Source: an uncultured Roseovarius sp. (GTDB lineage: Bacteria; Pseudomonadota; Alphaproteobacteria; Rhodobacterales; Rhodobacteraceae). From it: 64,000 nt of DNA. The position numbers and the translations under genes were made by a program. Shown here in pieces: positions 49,874 through 59,808 of this stretch. The notes beneath the pieces are model-generated. The model ran no database searches, was not told the DNA's origin, and saw only the letters and a list, made by a program, of their open reading frames with translations. Within the stretch, counting starts at the first letter, position 1, and each line of letters opens with the position of its first letter. The stretch is taken from contig CANMFU010000006.1 of assembly GCA_947497295.1 (NCBI GenBank), positions 62,001-126,000 of the forward strand. Reading direction: 5' to 3'.

Positions 49874-51400
49874 TCAATCCTCGCCGGTTTCCAGCGTCAG
49901 GGGGACAGGTTTGGTGCGCAGATCATCGACGCGCAGCGCGTGTTCGGGTTTTGACAGGCGGTTGCGCACGACCCAGTGCAGGCGCTCTTCGGCGCGGGTG
50001 ATGGCAACGTAGGCAAGGCGTTTCCACAGCGGCTGTCCCGCTTCGCTGCGGCCCATCCGGGCGGCGGCGTAGAGATCGGGGGAGAAGACCTGCACATCCT
50101 TCCATTGCGACCCTTGTGCCTTGTGGATGGTGACAGCGGCGCCGTGCAGGAACGTGGCGCCCATGTTTGCCGCGAAGGGAATGAACGGCTCTTCCTCGCC
50201 CGGCTTTTCGATTTTCACGATGCTGGCGGCGCTGATTTGCGGATCTTCGGCACCCATGACGTGCAGGCGCGAAAAGCCGGGTTTGCGGCCCGGCCCGAGG
50301 TAGATGACCTGCGCGCCCTTGATCAGGCCGCGCGCTTCGAGGTCGAGGCGTTTCTTGCGGTGTTTCAGCGGCAGCTCGATGCCGTCGCAGATCAGCGGCT
50401 CGCCTTCCAGCAGCGCATCCTCGGGGGCGCCGTGGACGGCACGAAAGGCATTGATCAGACGGATGCGCGTGGCGTTGCGCCAGACCAATACGGGGCTGCG
50501 CGCCATCAGGTCGACTTGCACGCGCTGCGCCCATTGCACGCGGTCGTCGCGTTTTGCGGCGTCTTCGATCATTCGCTCGAAGTCGTGGAATTCGAGGTCT
50601 GGATCGGCCAATGCATGCGCCAGATCGAGGATCGGATTATCGGCGTCCTGGCGGTGGATGCGGTGCAGAATCAGCTTGGCCGGTTCGGGCAGGGTTTCGA
50701 ACACCATGCCGCCATCGCCGCCCACCGGGGCCAGCTGCGCGGGGTCGCCAAACAGCAGAAGGGTTGGAAAAATCTCTTTCAGATCATCCATCTGGCGGGT
50801 GTCCAGCATGCTGGCCTCGTCGACAAAGCCGATATCCAGCGGCTCGTCCCGGCGTTTCCATCCGGTGATGAAATCGCTGCCCTTCAGGCCCGCGGCAGCA
50901 AGCGCGCCGGGGATGGATTTGTTCGTCTGGTAGAACGCGAACGCACGGTCGAGTGCGGTTTCCGACAGATCGGCCATTTCCGGGCGCTCGCCATTGCCGG
51001 CCAGCCATTCGGCGATCTTCTCATACTCGGGGTCATAGACCGGGGTGTAGAGGATGCGGTGGATCGTGGTTGCCGGCACGCCGTGCATGCGCAGGACCGA
51101 TGCGGCCTTGTTCGTCGGGGCGAGGATGGCGAGCGTGCGGCCGTCCTTGCGCTTCTTGCCCTCGTAATCGCCCGAGACGATATCGACGCCCGCCTCCTCC
51201 AGCGCGCGGTAGAGCGCGGCCAGAAGCAGGGTCTTGCCCGATCCTGCCTTGCCGATCACGGCCATGACGCTGGTATCGCCTTCGCGCGGGGGCGTGGTCG
51301 TGCTGTTGTCCAGATCGACCCCGGCAGTGCGCAGGGCCGCTGTGATGCGGTCATGCGCCTCGGCCTGATCGGGGGAGTATGTGAGGGCGGTTTCTGTCAT
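49874..51400 (-). CDS. RecD-like ATP-dependent DNA helicase
   Basis: A 508-residue superfamily 1 helicase. Seen: Walker A IGKAGSGKT near residue 52, LAPTNKAASVLR, the DEAS box (VDEASML), GDPAQLAPVGG, and the C-terminal UvrD_C_2 motif TIHKAQGSQW with YVAITRAEERLH. This is the RecD2/exonuclease V-like type without the RecD N-terminal domain, common in alphaproteobacteria. The precise DNA substrate is unknown. Confidence 0.88.
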   Translation of the reverse strand: MTETALTYSPDQAEAHDRITAALRTAGVDLDNSTTTPPREGDTSVMAVIGKAGSGKTLLLAALYRALEEAGVDIVSGDYEGKKRKDGRTLAILAPTNKAASVLRMHGVPATTIHRILYTPVYDPEYEKIAEWLAGNGERPEMADLSETALDRAFAFYQTNKSIPGALAAAGLKGSDFITGWKRRDEPLDIGFVDEASMLDTRQMDDLKEIFPTLLLFGDPAQLAPVGGDGGMVFETLPEPAKLILHRIHRQDADNPILDLAHALADPDLEFHDFERMIEDAAKRDDRVQWAQRVQVDLMARSPVLVWRNATRIRLINAFRAVHGAPEDALLEGEPLICDGIELPLKHRKKRLDLEARGLIKGAQVIYLGPGRKPGFSRLHVMGAEDPQISAASIVKIEKPGEEEPFIPFAANMGATFLHGAAVTIHKAQGSQWKDVQVFSPDLYAAARMGRSEAGQPLWKRLAYVAITRAEERLHWVVRNRLSKPEHALRVDDLRTKPVPLTLETGED

Positions 51401-51481
51401 GGCCGGACACTATAGGCGAGGGGCGAGGGGTGCCAGCGAAAGACGCGCCCGGCGCGAGTGAGCGCCGGGCGGCGTATGGGG

Positions 51482-52978
51482 TCAGATCGTCTGATCGTAG
51501 TCACCGACCGACTGCTCGGTGCGGATGACCGCGTCGATATCCGCGAATATGCTGCGCATTTCCGCCTCGCTTTCGCTGCTTTCGCAAACGACGACCAGAT
51601 TGGGCGTGTTGGAGGAGGCGCGCACCAGACCCCAGCTGCCATTGTCGAGGATCACGCGGGCGCCGTTGACGGTGACGACCTGCGCGATCTTGCGGCCTGC
51701 CAGCGGCTTGCCTGCCTCGTGATGGGCGACCAGCTTGGCGACCAGACGGTCCAGCACATCGTATTTTTCAAGGTCGGCGCAATAGGGCGACATGGTGGGG
51801 GTTGCGTAAGTGACCGGCAGGGCACGGCGCAGATCGGCCATGGATTTGTCCGGGTTGCGGTCCATCAGCTTGCAGATCTCGACGGCCACGCGCATGCCGC
51901 AATCATAGCCGCGCCCGATCGGTTCGGCGAGGAAGTAGTGGCCGGATTTCTCGAACCCCGCCAGCGCGCCGATCTCCTTGACGCGGCGTTTCATGTGGCT
52001 GTGGCCGGTTTTCCAGTAATCGGCCTTGGCCCCGTTGGCCTGCAATTCGGGGTCCGAAGCGAACAGCCCGGTTGATTTCACGTCCGCGACAAAGGTGCTG
52101 CCGGGATAGAGGCGTGCAAAATCGCGGGCCATGATGACGCCCATCTTGTCGGCGAAAATCTCCTCGCCCTCATTGTCGACCACGCCGCAGCGGTCGCCGT
52201 CGCCATCGAACCCCAGCGCGAAATCGGCGCCAGAGGCGCGCACGCTGGCGGCCATGTCATGCAGCATTTCCATCGCTTCGGGGTTCGGGTTGTAGTGGGG
52301 GAAGGTATAGTCCAGTTCGTTATGCGACGGGATCACCTCGACCCCCATGCGCGCGAACAGCTCGGGCGCGAAGGCCGACGCGGTGCCGTTACCGGTCGCG
52401 CAAACCACCTTGAGCGGGCGCGTCATTTTGAAGTCGCCGACCAGATCGTCAAGATAGGCCTCGCGCACGCCGTCGACAAATTCGTAACTGCCGCCGGGGC
52501 GGGGCTGGCCGCGGCCCTCCAGAACGATCGACTTCAACTCGTTCATCTCATCGGGGCCGTGGGTCAGGGGACGCTCGAACCCCATCTTGACGCCGGTCCA
52601 GCCGTTGGGGTTATGCGAGGCCGTCACCATCGCCACGGCAGGCGCATCCAGATGAAACTGCGCGAAATAGGCCATCGGGCTAAGGGCCGGGCCGATATCC
52701 ATCACCTTGATCCCCGCCTGCATCAGGCCCAGCATCAGCGCGTTTTTGATCGTCAGCGAATAGTCGCGATAGTCGTTGCCGACCGCGATCACCGGATCAA
52801 TCCCGCGCGCAATCATCTGAGTTCCCAGGCCCAGGCCCAGTGCCGTCATGCCGGGCAGGTTGATTTCCTCGGGATATTTCCAGCGGGCGTCATATTCACG
52901 GAATCCCGTGGGCGCGATCATCGGATCACGCAGGAATTCCCAAGTGTTCGGGGTGACGGTAGGGGCGGGTTTGGTCAC
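51482..52978 (-). CDS. Phosphomannomutase/phosphoglucomutase
   Basis: A 498-residue alpha-D-phosphohexomutase. Seen: the phosphoserine loop TASHNPNGWTGVK near residue 119-131, the metal loop GFDGDGDRCG near 255-264 (three Asp), the sugar-specificity region GFEKSGHYF, and the phosphate-binding loop RASSNTPNL near the C terminus. It interconverts hexose-1- and hexose-6-phosphates for surface polysaccharide precursors, in line with the capsule-export genes that follow. Confidence 0.93.
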   Translation of the reverse strand: MTKPAPTVTPNTWEFLRDPMIAPTGFREYDARWKYPEEINLPGMTALGLGLGTQMIARGIDPVIAVGNDYRDYSLTIKNALMLGLMQAGIKVMDIGPALSPMAYFAQFHLDAPAVAMVTASHNPNGWTGVKMGFERPLTHGPDEMNELKSIVLEGRGQPRPGGSYEFVDGVREAYLDDLVGDFKMTRPLKVVCATGNGTASAFAPELFARMGVEVIPSHNELDYTFPHYNPNPEAMEMLHDMAASVRASGADFALGFDGDGDRCGVVDNEGEEIFADKMGVIMARDFARLYPGSTFVADVKSTGLFASDPELQANGAKADYWKTGHSHMKRRVKEIGALAGFEKSGHYFLAEPIGRGYDCGMRVAVEICKLMDRNPDKSMADLRRALPVTYATPTMSPYCADLEKYDVLDRLVAKLVAHHEAGKPLAGRKIAQVVTVNGARVILDNGSWGLVRASSNTPNLVVVCESSESEAEMRSIFADIDAVIRTEQSVGDYDQTI

Positions 52979-53089
52979 AGGCGGATCTCACTCAATGAAA
53001 AGACAGTATAGGCCTCGGGCAGATGGACTGCCCGAGATGTGAAGCTGAACTGCGCCTCAGGGATGCCAGACTAAGCGCATAAACTCAAT

Positions 53090-54721
53090 TCAAGATGAGA
53101 CCTGTTCGCGCAGGATCGACGCGGTCAGCGATATCATCAGGTAAATTCCGGCAAAAACAAGGAATGCCAAAATGGTATTCTCGAATGCGCGCGGATAGGA
53201 AGCATCCTGCGACGCGACGGGATTGACGCTGACGGTCAGATAGCGGACCTGCTTGTTTGCCTCGCTCGCGGTCAGACGCTGCGCCTCAAGCGCGGCTTGC
53301 AGAACCATGTCTGCTGTTAACAGATCCGCCTGCGCCATCTGAATATCAGCAGTCTGCGAAGCCAGCGAAGCCCTGCCTTCGGTGGCGTCCGTCAGGCGCG
53401 CCCGTTGCTTGATCTGTTCGATCTGAAGGATTTCGATTTCACTGGTCAGTGCTTCGACCTTGGCGCGGTTGGGGCGCGCATTGTTCATCTGCGTGCTCAG
53501 CGCCAGTTGCTTTTCCTGAAGCTGGAGTTCGACATTACCGATGAGCGACCGGATATTAGCGATCTCGCCCTCGGGGTCCAGAACGGTGCCTTCCTGCATT
53601 ACGACCAATTGGCGCTGCGCCTCGCGCCGCTCTTCCTTGGCCTCGGCAAGGCTGGCGGTGGAGGATTCGACGGCATCCTCGCGTTTGCGCCGGGACAGAT
53701 CGTCAACGCGTTCTTCGGCATACGTGATAAGCTTGCGCGAGAACTCGGCGCTGGTTTCGGGGTTTGCTGTCGATACCTCCATGCGCAGCACGCCCTCAGT
53801 AGGATCGTAGCCGATCTTCATGTATTTTTTATAAAGCTTATAAGCTTCCTCATTGCTGGCATCGGGTTTCAGACGCTGGATCGGGTCGATCCATGGCTGG
53901 CTGAAATGATCGCGAAAGCCAACGTCGCGGTCCAGCCGCAGCATTGCATCCTTGGACAGCAGGTACGATTGCGTGGCGATTGCATCCTGTCCAGTGGCAA
54001 ACTGGCTGGGTAGTTTAAAGCCGCCCATGCTGCCGCCGCCACCGCCATCGGCAGACAGAATCAGAAATTCGGACTTGGTCGAATACATCGGCGTTGCGAC
54101 GCCATAATAATAGTAGCCCGCCAGCAACGTCGGCAGCAAAACAAATGCTGTCAGGCGCGACAGCAGTAGCAAAAGTTTTCGGCGGCGGCGTCTGCCGATA
54201 TCGCGCTGGATACGCATGATTTCCGCGCTGCGCCGGTCTGCGGGGCTAAGCTCGGTTGACGGGAGGGTGGATTGCGTCGGTATCGTCTGGGGCAATTGCA
54301 CGCGAGGGCTGTCTGCGTCGCCCACTTTGGAGGGGGCCAGATGGCCAATGTCGCGCTCGTTTCTGTCTTTCGTTACCAACTCAATAATCGAGGAGCGCTG
54401 AAACGGGTCAATTCCCCGGGCCCGCAGTAGCCGCACGGCATCAAAATCCGATGTTGGCGCCAGTCCCTGTTTCTGCGCCACACGCCGTGCCATGCGCAAC
54501 TGGCGGCCTGTCAGGCCCTCATTGCGAATGTCGTCGATGTCAAGCGAGACGCCCATTTCATGCGCGCTGCTGACATCGCCGCTGAGCGGGGCATCGCGCT
54601 GCTGCGACTGCTCGGACGCAGTATCCGGGTGCATATCATCCGGCGGCGCCGCGCCCGCCGGAGCCTCGGTGCCGGGAGTGCGGCGGATGCGGAATTTTCT
54701 AGCCTTGGGTTTCGTAGTCAT
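53090..54721 (-). CDS. Capsule polysaccharide export protein, KpsE-like
   Basis: A 543-residue polysaccharide co-polymerase/adaptor protein. Seen: a long hydrophilic N-terminal part (residues 1-175), a basic RRRRRK stretch, TM1 near 185-207 (LLSRLTAFVLLPTLLAGYYYYG), a periplasmic region with coiled coils (340-480) and TM2 near the C terminus. KpsE links the inner-membrane ABC exporter to the outer-membrane channel. The ATG at 54721 overlaps kpsT by 23 bases; an upstream start at 54769 would lie deep in kpsT. Confidence 0.82.
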   Translation of the reverse strand: MTTKPKARKFRIRRTPGTEAPAGAAPPDDMHPDTASEQSQQRDAPLSGDVSSAHEMGVSLDIDDIRNEGLTGRQLRMARRVAQKQGLAPTSDFDAVRLLRARGIDPFQRSSIIELVTKDRNERDIGHLAPSKVGDADSPRVQLPQTIPTQSTLPSTELSPADRRSAEIMRIQRDIGRRRRRKLLLLLSRLTAFVLLPTLLAGYYYYGVATPMYSTKSEFLILSADGGGGGSMGGFKLPSQFATGQDAIATQSYLLSKDAMLRLDRDVGFRDHFSQPWIDPIQRLKPDASNEEAYKLYKKYMKIGYDPTEGVLRMEVSTANPETSAEFSRKLITYAEERVDDLSRRKREDAVESSTASLAEAKEERREAQRQLVVMQEGTVLDPEGEIANIRSLIGNVELQLQEKQLALSTQMNNARPNRAKVEALTSEIEILQIEQIKQRARLTDATEGRASLASQTADIQMAQADLLTADMVLQAALEAQRLTASEANKQVRYLTVSVNPVASQDASYPRAFENTILAFLVFAGIYLMISLTASILREQVSS

Positions 54722-55358
54722 AAAGCTGTTTTGCCTCTTCCAAGGTGTCGAACATATAAAGTTGACCACCCATCAGCACGGCCGCGGAGGTCGCGAACTT
54801 CTCAAGCGTCGCGGGCGAATGGGACACAATGATGACGGTCGTCGTCTCCAGCCGCTCGCGCAGTATCTCGCCGGCTTTGCGGTTGAACTCAACATCCGTC
54901 GAACTGGGCATGCCCTCATCAATCAGGTAGATGTCGAAATCCAGCGCCAGCATCAGCGCAAAGGTAAAGCGTGACTTCATACCCGCGCTGTAGGTTCCAA
55001 GTGGCTGGTCGAAATACTCGCCCAGATTGCACATCCATCGGCAGAACGCCTCGACATAGTCGGGATCCAGGCCATAGAGCCGCGCAATATAACGACTGTT
55101 TTCCATCGCGGAAATCTTGGTAATGACACCGCCCATGAAACCAAGGGGAAAGCTGATGCGACACCCGCGGCGAATTTCCCCCTCGTCAGGTTTCTCAAGA
55201 CCGGCCATCATGTTGATCAGCGTCGTTTTGCCCGTTCCGTTAGGCGCCAAAATTCCCATGGAACGGCCAATTTCGACCCGAAAAGATACCTTTTCCAAGA
55301 TCACCTTGCGCTGGGTGCCGGTCCAGAAGGACTTGCTGACGTTGTCGAATTCGAGCAT
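54699..55358 (-). CDS. kpsT: Capsule polysaccharide ABC transporter ATP-binding protein, KpsT-like
   Basis: A 219-residue ATPase, the normal KpsT length. Seen: Walker A APNGTGKTT, the signature YSAGMKSR, Walker B IYLIDEGMPSS and the switch His in VSHSP. It would power export of a capsular polysaccharide with a KpsM permease. No kpsM lies in the window, which is unusual since kpsM normally adjoins kpsT. The ATG at 55358 has GGAGAG in front; the ATG at 55421 adds 21 residues not typical of the family. Confidence 0.9.
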   Translation of the reverse strand: MLEFDNVSKSFWTGTQRKVILEKVSFRVEIGRSMGILAPNGTGKTTLINMMAGLEKPDEGEIRRGCRISFPLGFMGGVITKISAMENSRYIARLYGLDPDYVEAFCRWMCNLGEYFDQPLGTYSAGMKSRFTFALMLALDFDIYLIDEGMPSSTDVEFNRKAGEILRERLETTTVIIVSHSPATLEKFATSAAVLMGGQLYMFDTLEEAKQLYDYETQG

Positions 55359-55600
55359 GCGCTCTCCGAAAACTGCTTCGCGGCCCTCTTTTGTCGGGGC
55401 CTTGGCGGGATGGTGTATCACGCATTGTGCGGGAATGGTCGTACAATAGACAGGGTTTCAAGGCAAATTATGCTAAAGTTGTAAAAAATTCGTGCATATC
55501 ACACCGCTCTTCGCGGCATTCGGAAACAATGACCCATAGTATGTGAGCGCCGCAGGCCCCCGTATTGGCATTTTGGCGCACACGACCCTATCTGCCATTC

Positions 55601-56191
55601 ATGTCCGATCTCACTGACCACATCAGCCGCTGCCGTCTGTGTGCTGACCGCTTCGCCGCAACGGCAAGTGCGCACAGCCCGCGCCCGGTGGCATGGTTTG
55701 CGCCGGGGGCCCGGCTGCTGATCGCAGGGCAGGCGCCCGGCGCGCGGGTGCATGAGTCCGGCGTGCCGTTTGACGATGCATCGGGCGACCGGCTGCGCGA
55801 GTGGCTGGGGCTGGAGCGGTCGGCATTCTATGATCGCTCGCGCGTGGCGATCGTGCCAATGGCGTTCTGCTTTCCGGGATATGACGCGAATGGCAGCGAT
55901 CTGCCCCCGCCCGCCATTTGCCGCCAGACATGGCATGATGCGGTACTGGAAGAATTGGCCCCGATCCGGCTGCGGGTGCTCGTCGGCGCCTATGCCCATC
56001 GCTATCATCTGGGCGCGCGCGGCAGCATGACCCAGACGGTTTCGGGCTGGCGCGACCATGCACCGGGGGTTTTCGCCTTGCCGCATCCGTCATGGCGCAA
56101 TACCGGATGGATCAGGAAAAATCCGTGGTTCGAGGCGCAGGTTCTGCCCGCGCTGCGCGCCCAAGTCGCAAAGGTGATGCACGATGGCTGA
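55601..56191 (+). CDS. Uracil-DNA glycosylase family protein
   Basis: A 196-residue protein of the small UDG-superfamily branch. Seen: an early Cys-x2-Cys (CRLCADRF), GQAPGARVHESGVPFDDASG matching the GxxPG water-activating motif, VPMAFCFPGY, and the late HPSWRN motif that inserts into DNA. Members excise uracil or have lost activity; which is true here cannot be told. It overlaps the sseB-like gene by 8 bases. Confidence 0.85.
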   Translation: MSDLTDHISRCRLCADRFAATASAHSPRPVAWFAPGARLLIAGQAPGARVHESGVPFDDASGDRLREWLGLERSAFYDRSRVAIVPMAFCFPGYDANGSDLPPPAICRQTWHDAVLEELAPIRLRVLVGAYAHRYHLGARGSMTQTVSGWRDHAPGVFALPHPSWRNTGWIRKNPWFEAQVLPALRAQVAKVMHDG

Positions 56192-56969
56192 AACCGAACT
56201 GGACCGTATGCATGCGGTGATGGAGAACGGGGTCGAGGACGGCACGGCGCGTCTGGGCTTTTATCACGCGCTGGCCGATACTCAGCTGTTCTTGTTGCTT
56301 ACAGGCGAGCCGACGGGCGATGACATCCGCCCGCAGACCTATGATGTCGAGGGCGTGCCGCATGCGCTGGCCTTCGATACCGAGGATCGGCTGGCTGAAT
56401 TCACCGGCGCCGCCGCGCCCTATGCCGCCCTGCCGGGCCGCGTTTTGGCTGGAATGCTGGCAGGTGCGGGCGCCGGGTTGGGTCTGAACCTGGGGGTTGC
56501 GACGTCGTCGATCCTGCTCCCGCCGGAGGCGCTGGAATGGCTGCATGAAACGTTGGGGCAGGGCGGTGGCGCCGAGGGCGGCGCGCGTCCCGATGCGCTG
56601 ACACCGCCGGGCAATGTGCCGCAAGCCGTCCTGAACGCGCTGGATGCCAAGCTGGCCCGCGCCGGGGGGCTGGCCAGCCATGCATGTCTGGCCGGGACGC
56701 GCTATGCGGGGGGCGAGACGGGGCATCTACTGGTATTTATCGGCGCAGTTCAAAGCGCCGAGGCTGCATTGACCCGCGCGGTGTCCGAAGCGTTGACCTT
56801 CTCAGGAGTGGAGGCCGGCACGCTGGATGTCGGCTTTGCCGATCTGGGCAGCGCGTTGGCCCAACGGATTGAGCGCGTAGGCCTGCGGTTTGATCTGCCG
56901 AAGCCTGAGACGCCAGAGCAGAGGGCAGCGCCCGGATCAGACCCGGACAAGCCGCCAAAGCTGCGATAG
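56184..56969 (+). CDS. SseB family protein
   Basis: A 261-residue SseB-like protein. Seen: the N-terminal SseB domain (LADTQLFLLL, then ALAFDTEDRLAEF) and a C-terminal part (HLLVFIGAVQSAEAALTRAVSEAL) of the SseB-C type. The family name comes from an enterobacterial gene whose role is unclear, so no function is claimed. It is translated with the UDG-family gene from the 8-base overlap. Confidence 0.78.
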   Translation: MAETELDRMHAVMENGVEDGTARLGFYHALADTQLFLLLTGEPTGDDIRPQTYDVEGVPHALAFDTEDRLAEFTGAAAPYAALPGRVLAGMLAGAGAGLGLNLGVATSSILLPPEALEWLHETLGQGGGAEGGARPDALTPPGNVPQAVLNALDAKLARAGGLASHACLAGTRYAGGETGHLLVFIGAVQSAEAALTRAVSEALTFSGVEAGTLDVGFADLGSALAQRIERVGLRFDLPKPETPEQRAAPGSDPDKPPKLR

Positions 56970-57154
56970 CGAGCGCTTTTGGCTGTTTTGGCGTTCCCGG
57001 TCATAGCCCCGTATCGCCGGAGCCAGTAATCGCATCACACGGTCGTCCAACCTCATGCTAAGGCTGTCGGCTCTGCATGTTCACATGCGCGTCGGGCGTT
57101 CGCCAACACCATAACAACGCAAGTCTTTTGTTCATTTCGTCAACCGCGACTGGC

Positions 57155-57179
57155 GGAACATACCAGGCGGAGATGGGTT
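57155..57179 (+). promoter_or_regulatory. EcfG-like promoter candidate
   Basis: GGAAC (57155-57159), 16 bases, then GGTT (57176-57179), against the alphaproteobacterial general stress consensus GGAAC-N16/17-CGTT; one mismatch. It lies about 50 bases before the gene at 57230. Confidence 0.4.
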
Positions 57180-57229
57180 ATAGGTATGACCCAAGAGTGC
57201 AATTGCACTGGATGCAGAGGAGTAAAGCC

Positions 57230-57604
57230 ATGGTGAAAGATGCTTCAGACGGCAGGACGGCAAAGAGCGTGCCCCCGCGACAGAATGCAGCGCCAAAGAG
57301 CGCTTCGGATGCCAGCCTGCCCGAATCGGAGGTCTCACGTGGTGGTCCGAAAGTGGTAGAGCCATCAAAAGGCAAAGCGCCTGATGATGCAGTGACACCC
57401 GACCGCGACTCAGACCTGCGTGATCGCAGAGCGGACCAGCGGCACGAAGTTCGGGCCGGTCCAGGTGATGCAGGTGCGCAGGATGCACCCGAAATACTGC
57501 CCAGGACGCCCAAGATGCCCAAAGCCAGCTTTGCCCGCATCGTTCTATGGTTTGTCGTGCCGCTTGCAGTTCTGCTGGCGCTGTATTGGGCGATGTCCGC
57601 ATAG
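57230..57604 (+). CDS. Hypothetical tail-anchored small membrane protein
   Basis: A 124-residue protein: a long, charged, low-complexity cytoplasmic part rich in Asp, Arg, Pro and Ser (residues 1-98), then one C-terminal membrane helix (IVLWFVVPLAVLLALYWAM). The ATG at 57230 is set by GAGGAG just upstream; an earlier ATG at 57077 lacks this. No family is recognised. An EcfG-like promoter and the neighbouring nepR suggest a stress-induced envelope protein. Confidence 0.65.
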   Translation: MVKDASDGRTAKSVPPRQNAAPKSASDASLPESEVSRGGPKVVEPSKGKAPDDAVTPDRDSDLRDRRADQRHEVRAGPGDAGAQDAPEILPRTPKMPKASFARIVLWFVVPLAVLLALYWAMSA

Positions 57605-57808
57605 TGTGGCGTTTTCGCATTTGCGTACCGGCACCAGGTTAGACGTTGGTGTAGGACAAGCCGAAATTTCTGAGCATTATGAGTCACGCCCTTCCATTGG
57701 CGCCTCGCGCTGAGCGGCCCTGACGCGGTTGTCCGGCACAGGACGCGCACACCCGGTCAAGCCATCTGAAGAACGCGATTTTGATTGTGCTAAAAGCTGC
57801 TGCGTCGT

Positions 57809-59407
57809 TCAGACCATTGCCTCGGGCACGCCGGGCAGGCGCTTGCCGAAAGCTTGGGCAGGGTGCACATCGTATGGCACCAAAAAACCTTTGCGCCGCT
57901 CGGGTGCGGCATCAGAATTCTGGCGGGCACGCTCGGCCCAGAGCGCGGCGGCGGTTGTGATGTCATAGAATTCGGGGCCGGCGTCCGTGCCCAGCCAGTG
58001 ACCAAAAATGCGGCTTTGCAATTGGGCCACATGCACTTGGTCACTCAGCATGATTCCGGCCTCCGTATCCCAGTTCAATGACCGTCCATTCAGGTTGGCT
58101 GATGACACAATGGCGCGGTCGCAATCGAAAATGGACACTTTTGAATGGACGTAGATGATGGGCGATCCGCACAGGGTGTCCCGGCCTTTCGTCTCTAGCG
58201 CCACGGGACGCACCGGCGAACAGATTGTGAACCGCGCGCCAAAGGCGCTGCGCAGGATGGCAACGCATTTTGCCTGTAGAAACTCACCATAGCGCGCGTC
58301 CGATCCAGTGCTGCCGTCAAAGGCAACCGTTTCGGGCGCGGCAGGAACGACGACGATCAGTGTCAGCCGTGGATTTGCTCGCGCGGCGCGCGCCAATTTG
58401 TGGCACAGAGGCCTGTCGCGCAGGAACTGCGTCTCCAGGTAGATCAGCCCGCGGGCACGGTCGATCAGACGATGGTGATCTTCGGCAATGGTGCGCACCA
58501 TGGGTGTCGGCCCCAGGAATGGCCAGTCGGTCTTGCGCTTGCGTGACAGAGTTCGCAGCAGCCTGCCGCCAGCCTTGGGGGCGGCTTGCCCGGCAACTAT
58601 CGCTAGAAATTCGCGGAGGTGGCTGTCCACGTCTTTTGCAACAGCGCCGCTGCACATCAGTTGCACATCTTGCCACGTTTCATTGCGCACGCGCTGGTGC
58701 CGTTTGTCATCATAGCGCCGCTCGTCCAGATCCAGCCCGCCGATAAATGCAGTCCGGCGGTCTATCACGCATATTTTCTGATGATGAGTGCCGGGTACCA
58801 GCGGTGGGACCGGCCAGCGACGCGCGGTCAAGGTGCCATCCGGCGCGTCGCGCAGCAGCGGGCGCAGCGCAGGGCTGCACTCCAGACGGCGCGAACGCTC
58901 GGATGGCGTGGCTTCGTTCAGGCCTCTGGCAGTCTCGCCCACCTCTTTTACCAGACGCGGCCAGAGCAGAAGGCGCGGAAGAATTCCCACCCGCGCCGAG
59001 TGGGTTGCGTTCGTAACATTCAGGCGCGCGCCCGGCCCGGCCAGCTCGCGCGCATTGACGAAGGCCCGGCGTGATTTCCAAGAGGCGCAGTGCAATTCCG
59101 GAGCGAGAACGGGATCAAAATCGGACAGGATAAAGGTGAGCTCGACACCTTTTTGAAGCACATGGACGATCAGATCGAACCAATCGTCACCGATGGCGCG
59201 GCCCTCGTCACTGCGCAGTTTCGTCGTCAGGTCAAAAACCCGGTAGCCAGCAGAAATTTCGGTCTTTGCAGATAGGAACGCGCGCTCCATCGCGGGGTAG
59301 ACTTCCTCTGCCGTCAGAAGAACCTTGATGTCGCTTGCTGGAGCGGCAATATCGGTACAATCTGCGTCCTGCTCCTGTCCTGCAATTGGCGGTGTTTCCG
59401 CGCGCAT
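57809..59407 (-). CDS. Phospholipase D-like protein
   Basis: A 532-residue PLD-superfamily protein with two HKD motifs. The first is HHQKICVIDRRTAFIGG (His209, Lys211, Asp216). The second is HSKVSIFDCDRAIVSSANLNGRS about 220 residues later. Both halves are needed to form the active site, so it looks catalytic. The substrate could be a phospholipid, as in phospholipases D, or cardiolipin synthesis. It has no signal peptide. It starts 72 bases after the nepR stop in the same direction. Confidence 0.88.
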   Translation of the reverse strand: MRAETPPIAGQEQDADCTDIAAPASDIKVLLTAEEVYPAMERAFLSAKTEISAGYRVFDLTTKLRSDEGRAIGDDWFDLIVHVLQKGVELTFILSDFDPVLAPELHCASWKSRRAFVNARELAGPGARLNVTNATHSARVGILPRLLLWPRLVKEVGETARGLNEATPSERSRRLECSPALRPLLRDAPDGTLTARRWPVPPLVPGTHHQKICVIDRRTAFIGGLDLDERRYDDKRHQRVRNETWQDVQLMCSGAVAKDVDSHLREFLAIVAGQAAPKAGGRLLRTLSRKRKTDWPFLGPTPMVRTIAEDHHRLIDRARGLIYLETQFLRDRPLCHKLARAARANPRLTLIVVVPAAPETVAFDGSTGSDARYGEFLQAKCVAILRSAFGARFTICSPVRPVALETKGRDTLCGSPIIYVHSKVSIFDCDRAIVSSANLNGRSLNWDTEAGIMLSDQVHVAQLQSRIFGHWLGTDAGPEFYDITTAAALWAERARQNSDAAPERRKGFLVPYDVHPAQAFGKRLPGVPEAMV

Positions 59408-59479
59408 GATTCCCCCGTGTCAACCTCCGGGTCGACGTTGCGCGACTGCCAGAAAGCGCCGGACGCCTACATCGTGGTG

Positions 59480-59617
59480 TTACTGGTCATTTTTGTCTTG
59501 CTGACCAAGTCGACGCAACAGCTCCTGCATCTGAGGAGGCAATTTTTGCGGCGATGCCTCACGGTAGGCACGCTTGAGGTTGCTTGCAACAGTATCTGTT
59601 TCGATCATGTCCATCAT
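59480..59617 (-). CDS. nepR: NepR-family anti-sigma factor (45 residues)
   Basis: A very short gene. Its product carries the NepR core ASNLKRAYREASPQKLPPQM and QELLRRLGQQ, two amphipathic helices that hold EcfG sigma until the PhyR receiver removes them. Three ATGs (59617, 59614, 59608) are in frame; the first gives 45 residues with GAGG upstream. No phyR or ecfG is next to it in this window, which is unusual. A possible EcfG-type promoter lies about 75 bases upstream, which would give autoregulation. Confidence 0.8.
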   Translation of the reverse strand: MMDMIETDTVASNLKRAYREASPQKLPPQMQELLRRLGQQDKNDQ

Positions 59618-59689
59618 TCAAATGCCTCGCGCTGTGCGTTGGCGCGGTTGCCCGGCCCGGCCTGCGCCCCTATGGCGCGTTGAATATTA

Positions 59690-59715
59690 AACTGGCCGCA
59701 ACTGCCAAAGGTTCC
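59690..59715 (-). promoter_or_regulatory. EcfG-like promoter candidate for nepR
   Basis: On the minus strand GGAAC (59715-59711), 17 bases, then AGTT (59693-59690); one mismatch to CGTT. It points toward nepR. Confidence 0.4.
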
Positions 59716-59808
59716 AAGCCAAGCCCAAGTTAAGCACCTGTTGCTGAAAAACCCGTTAACGCCGCCAGTGTGCAGTTAATTTTGCATTCGGAAGTTTACC
59801 GGCCCGCT

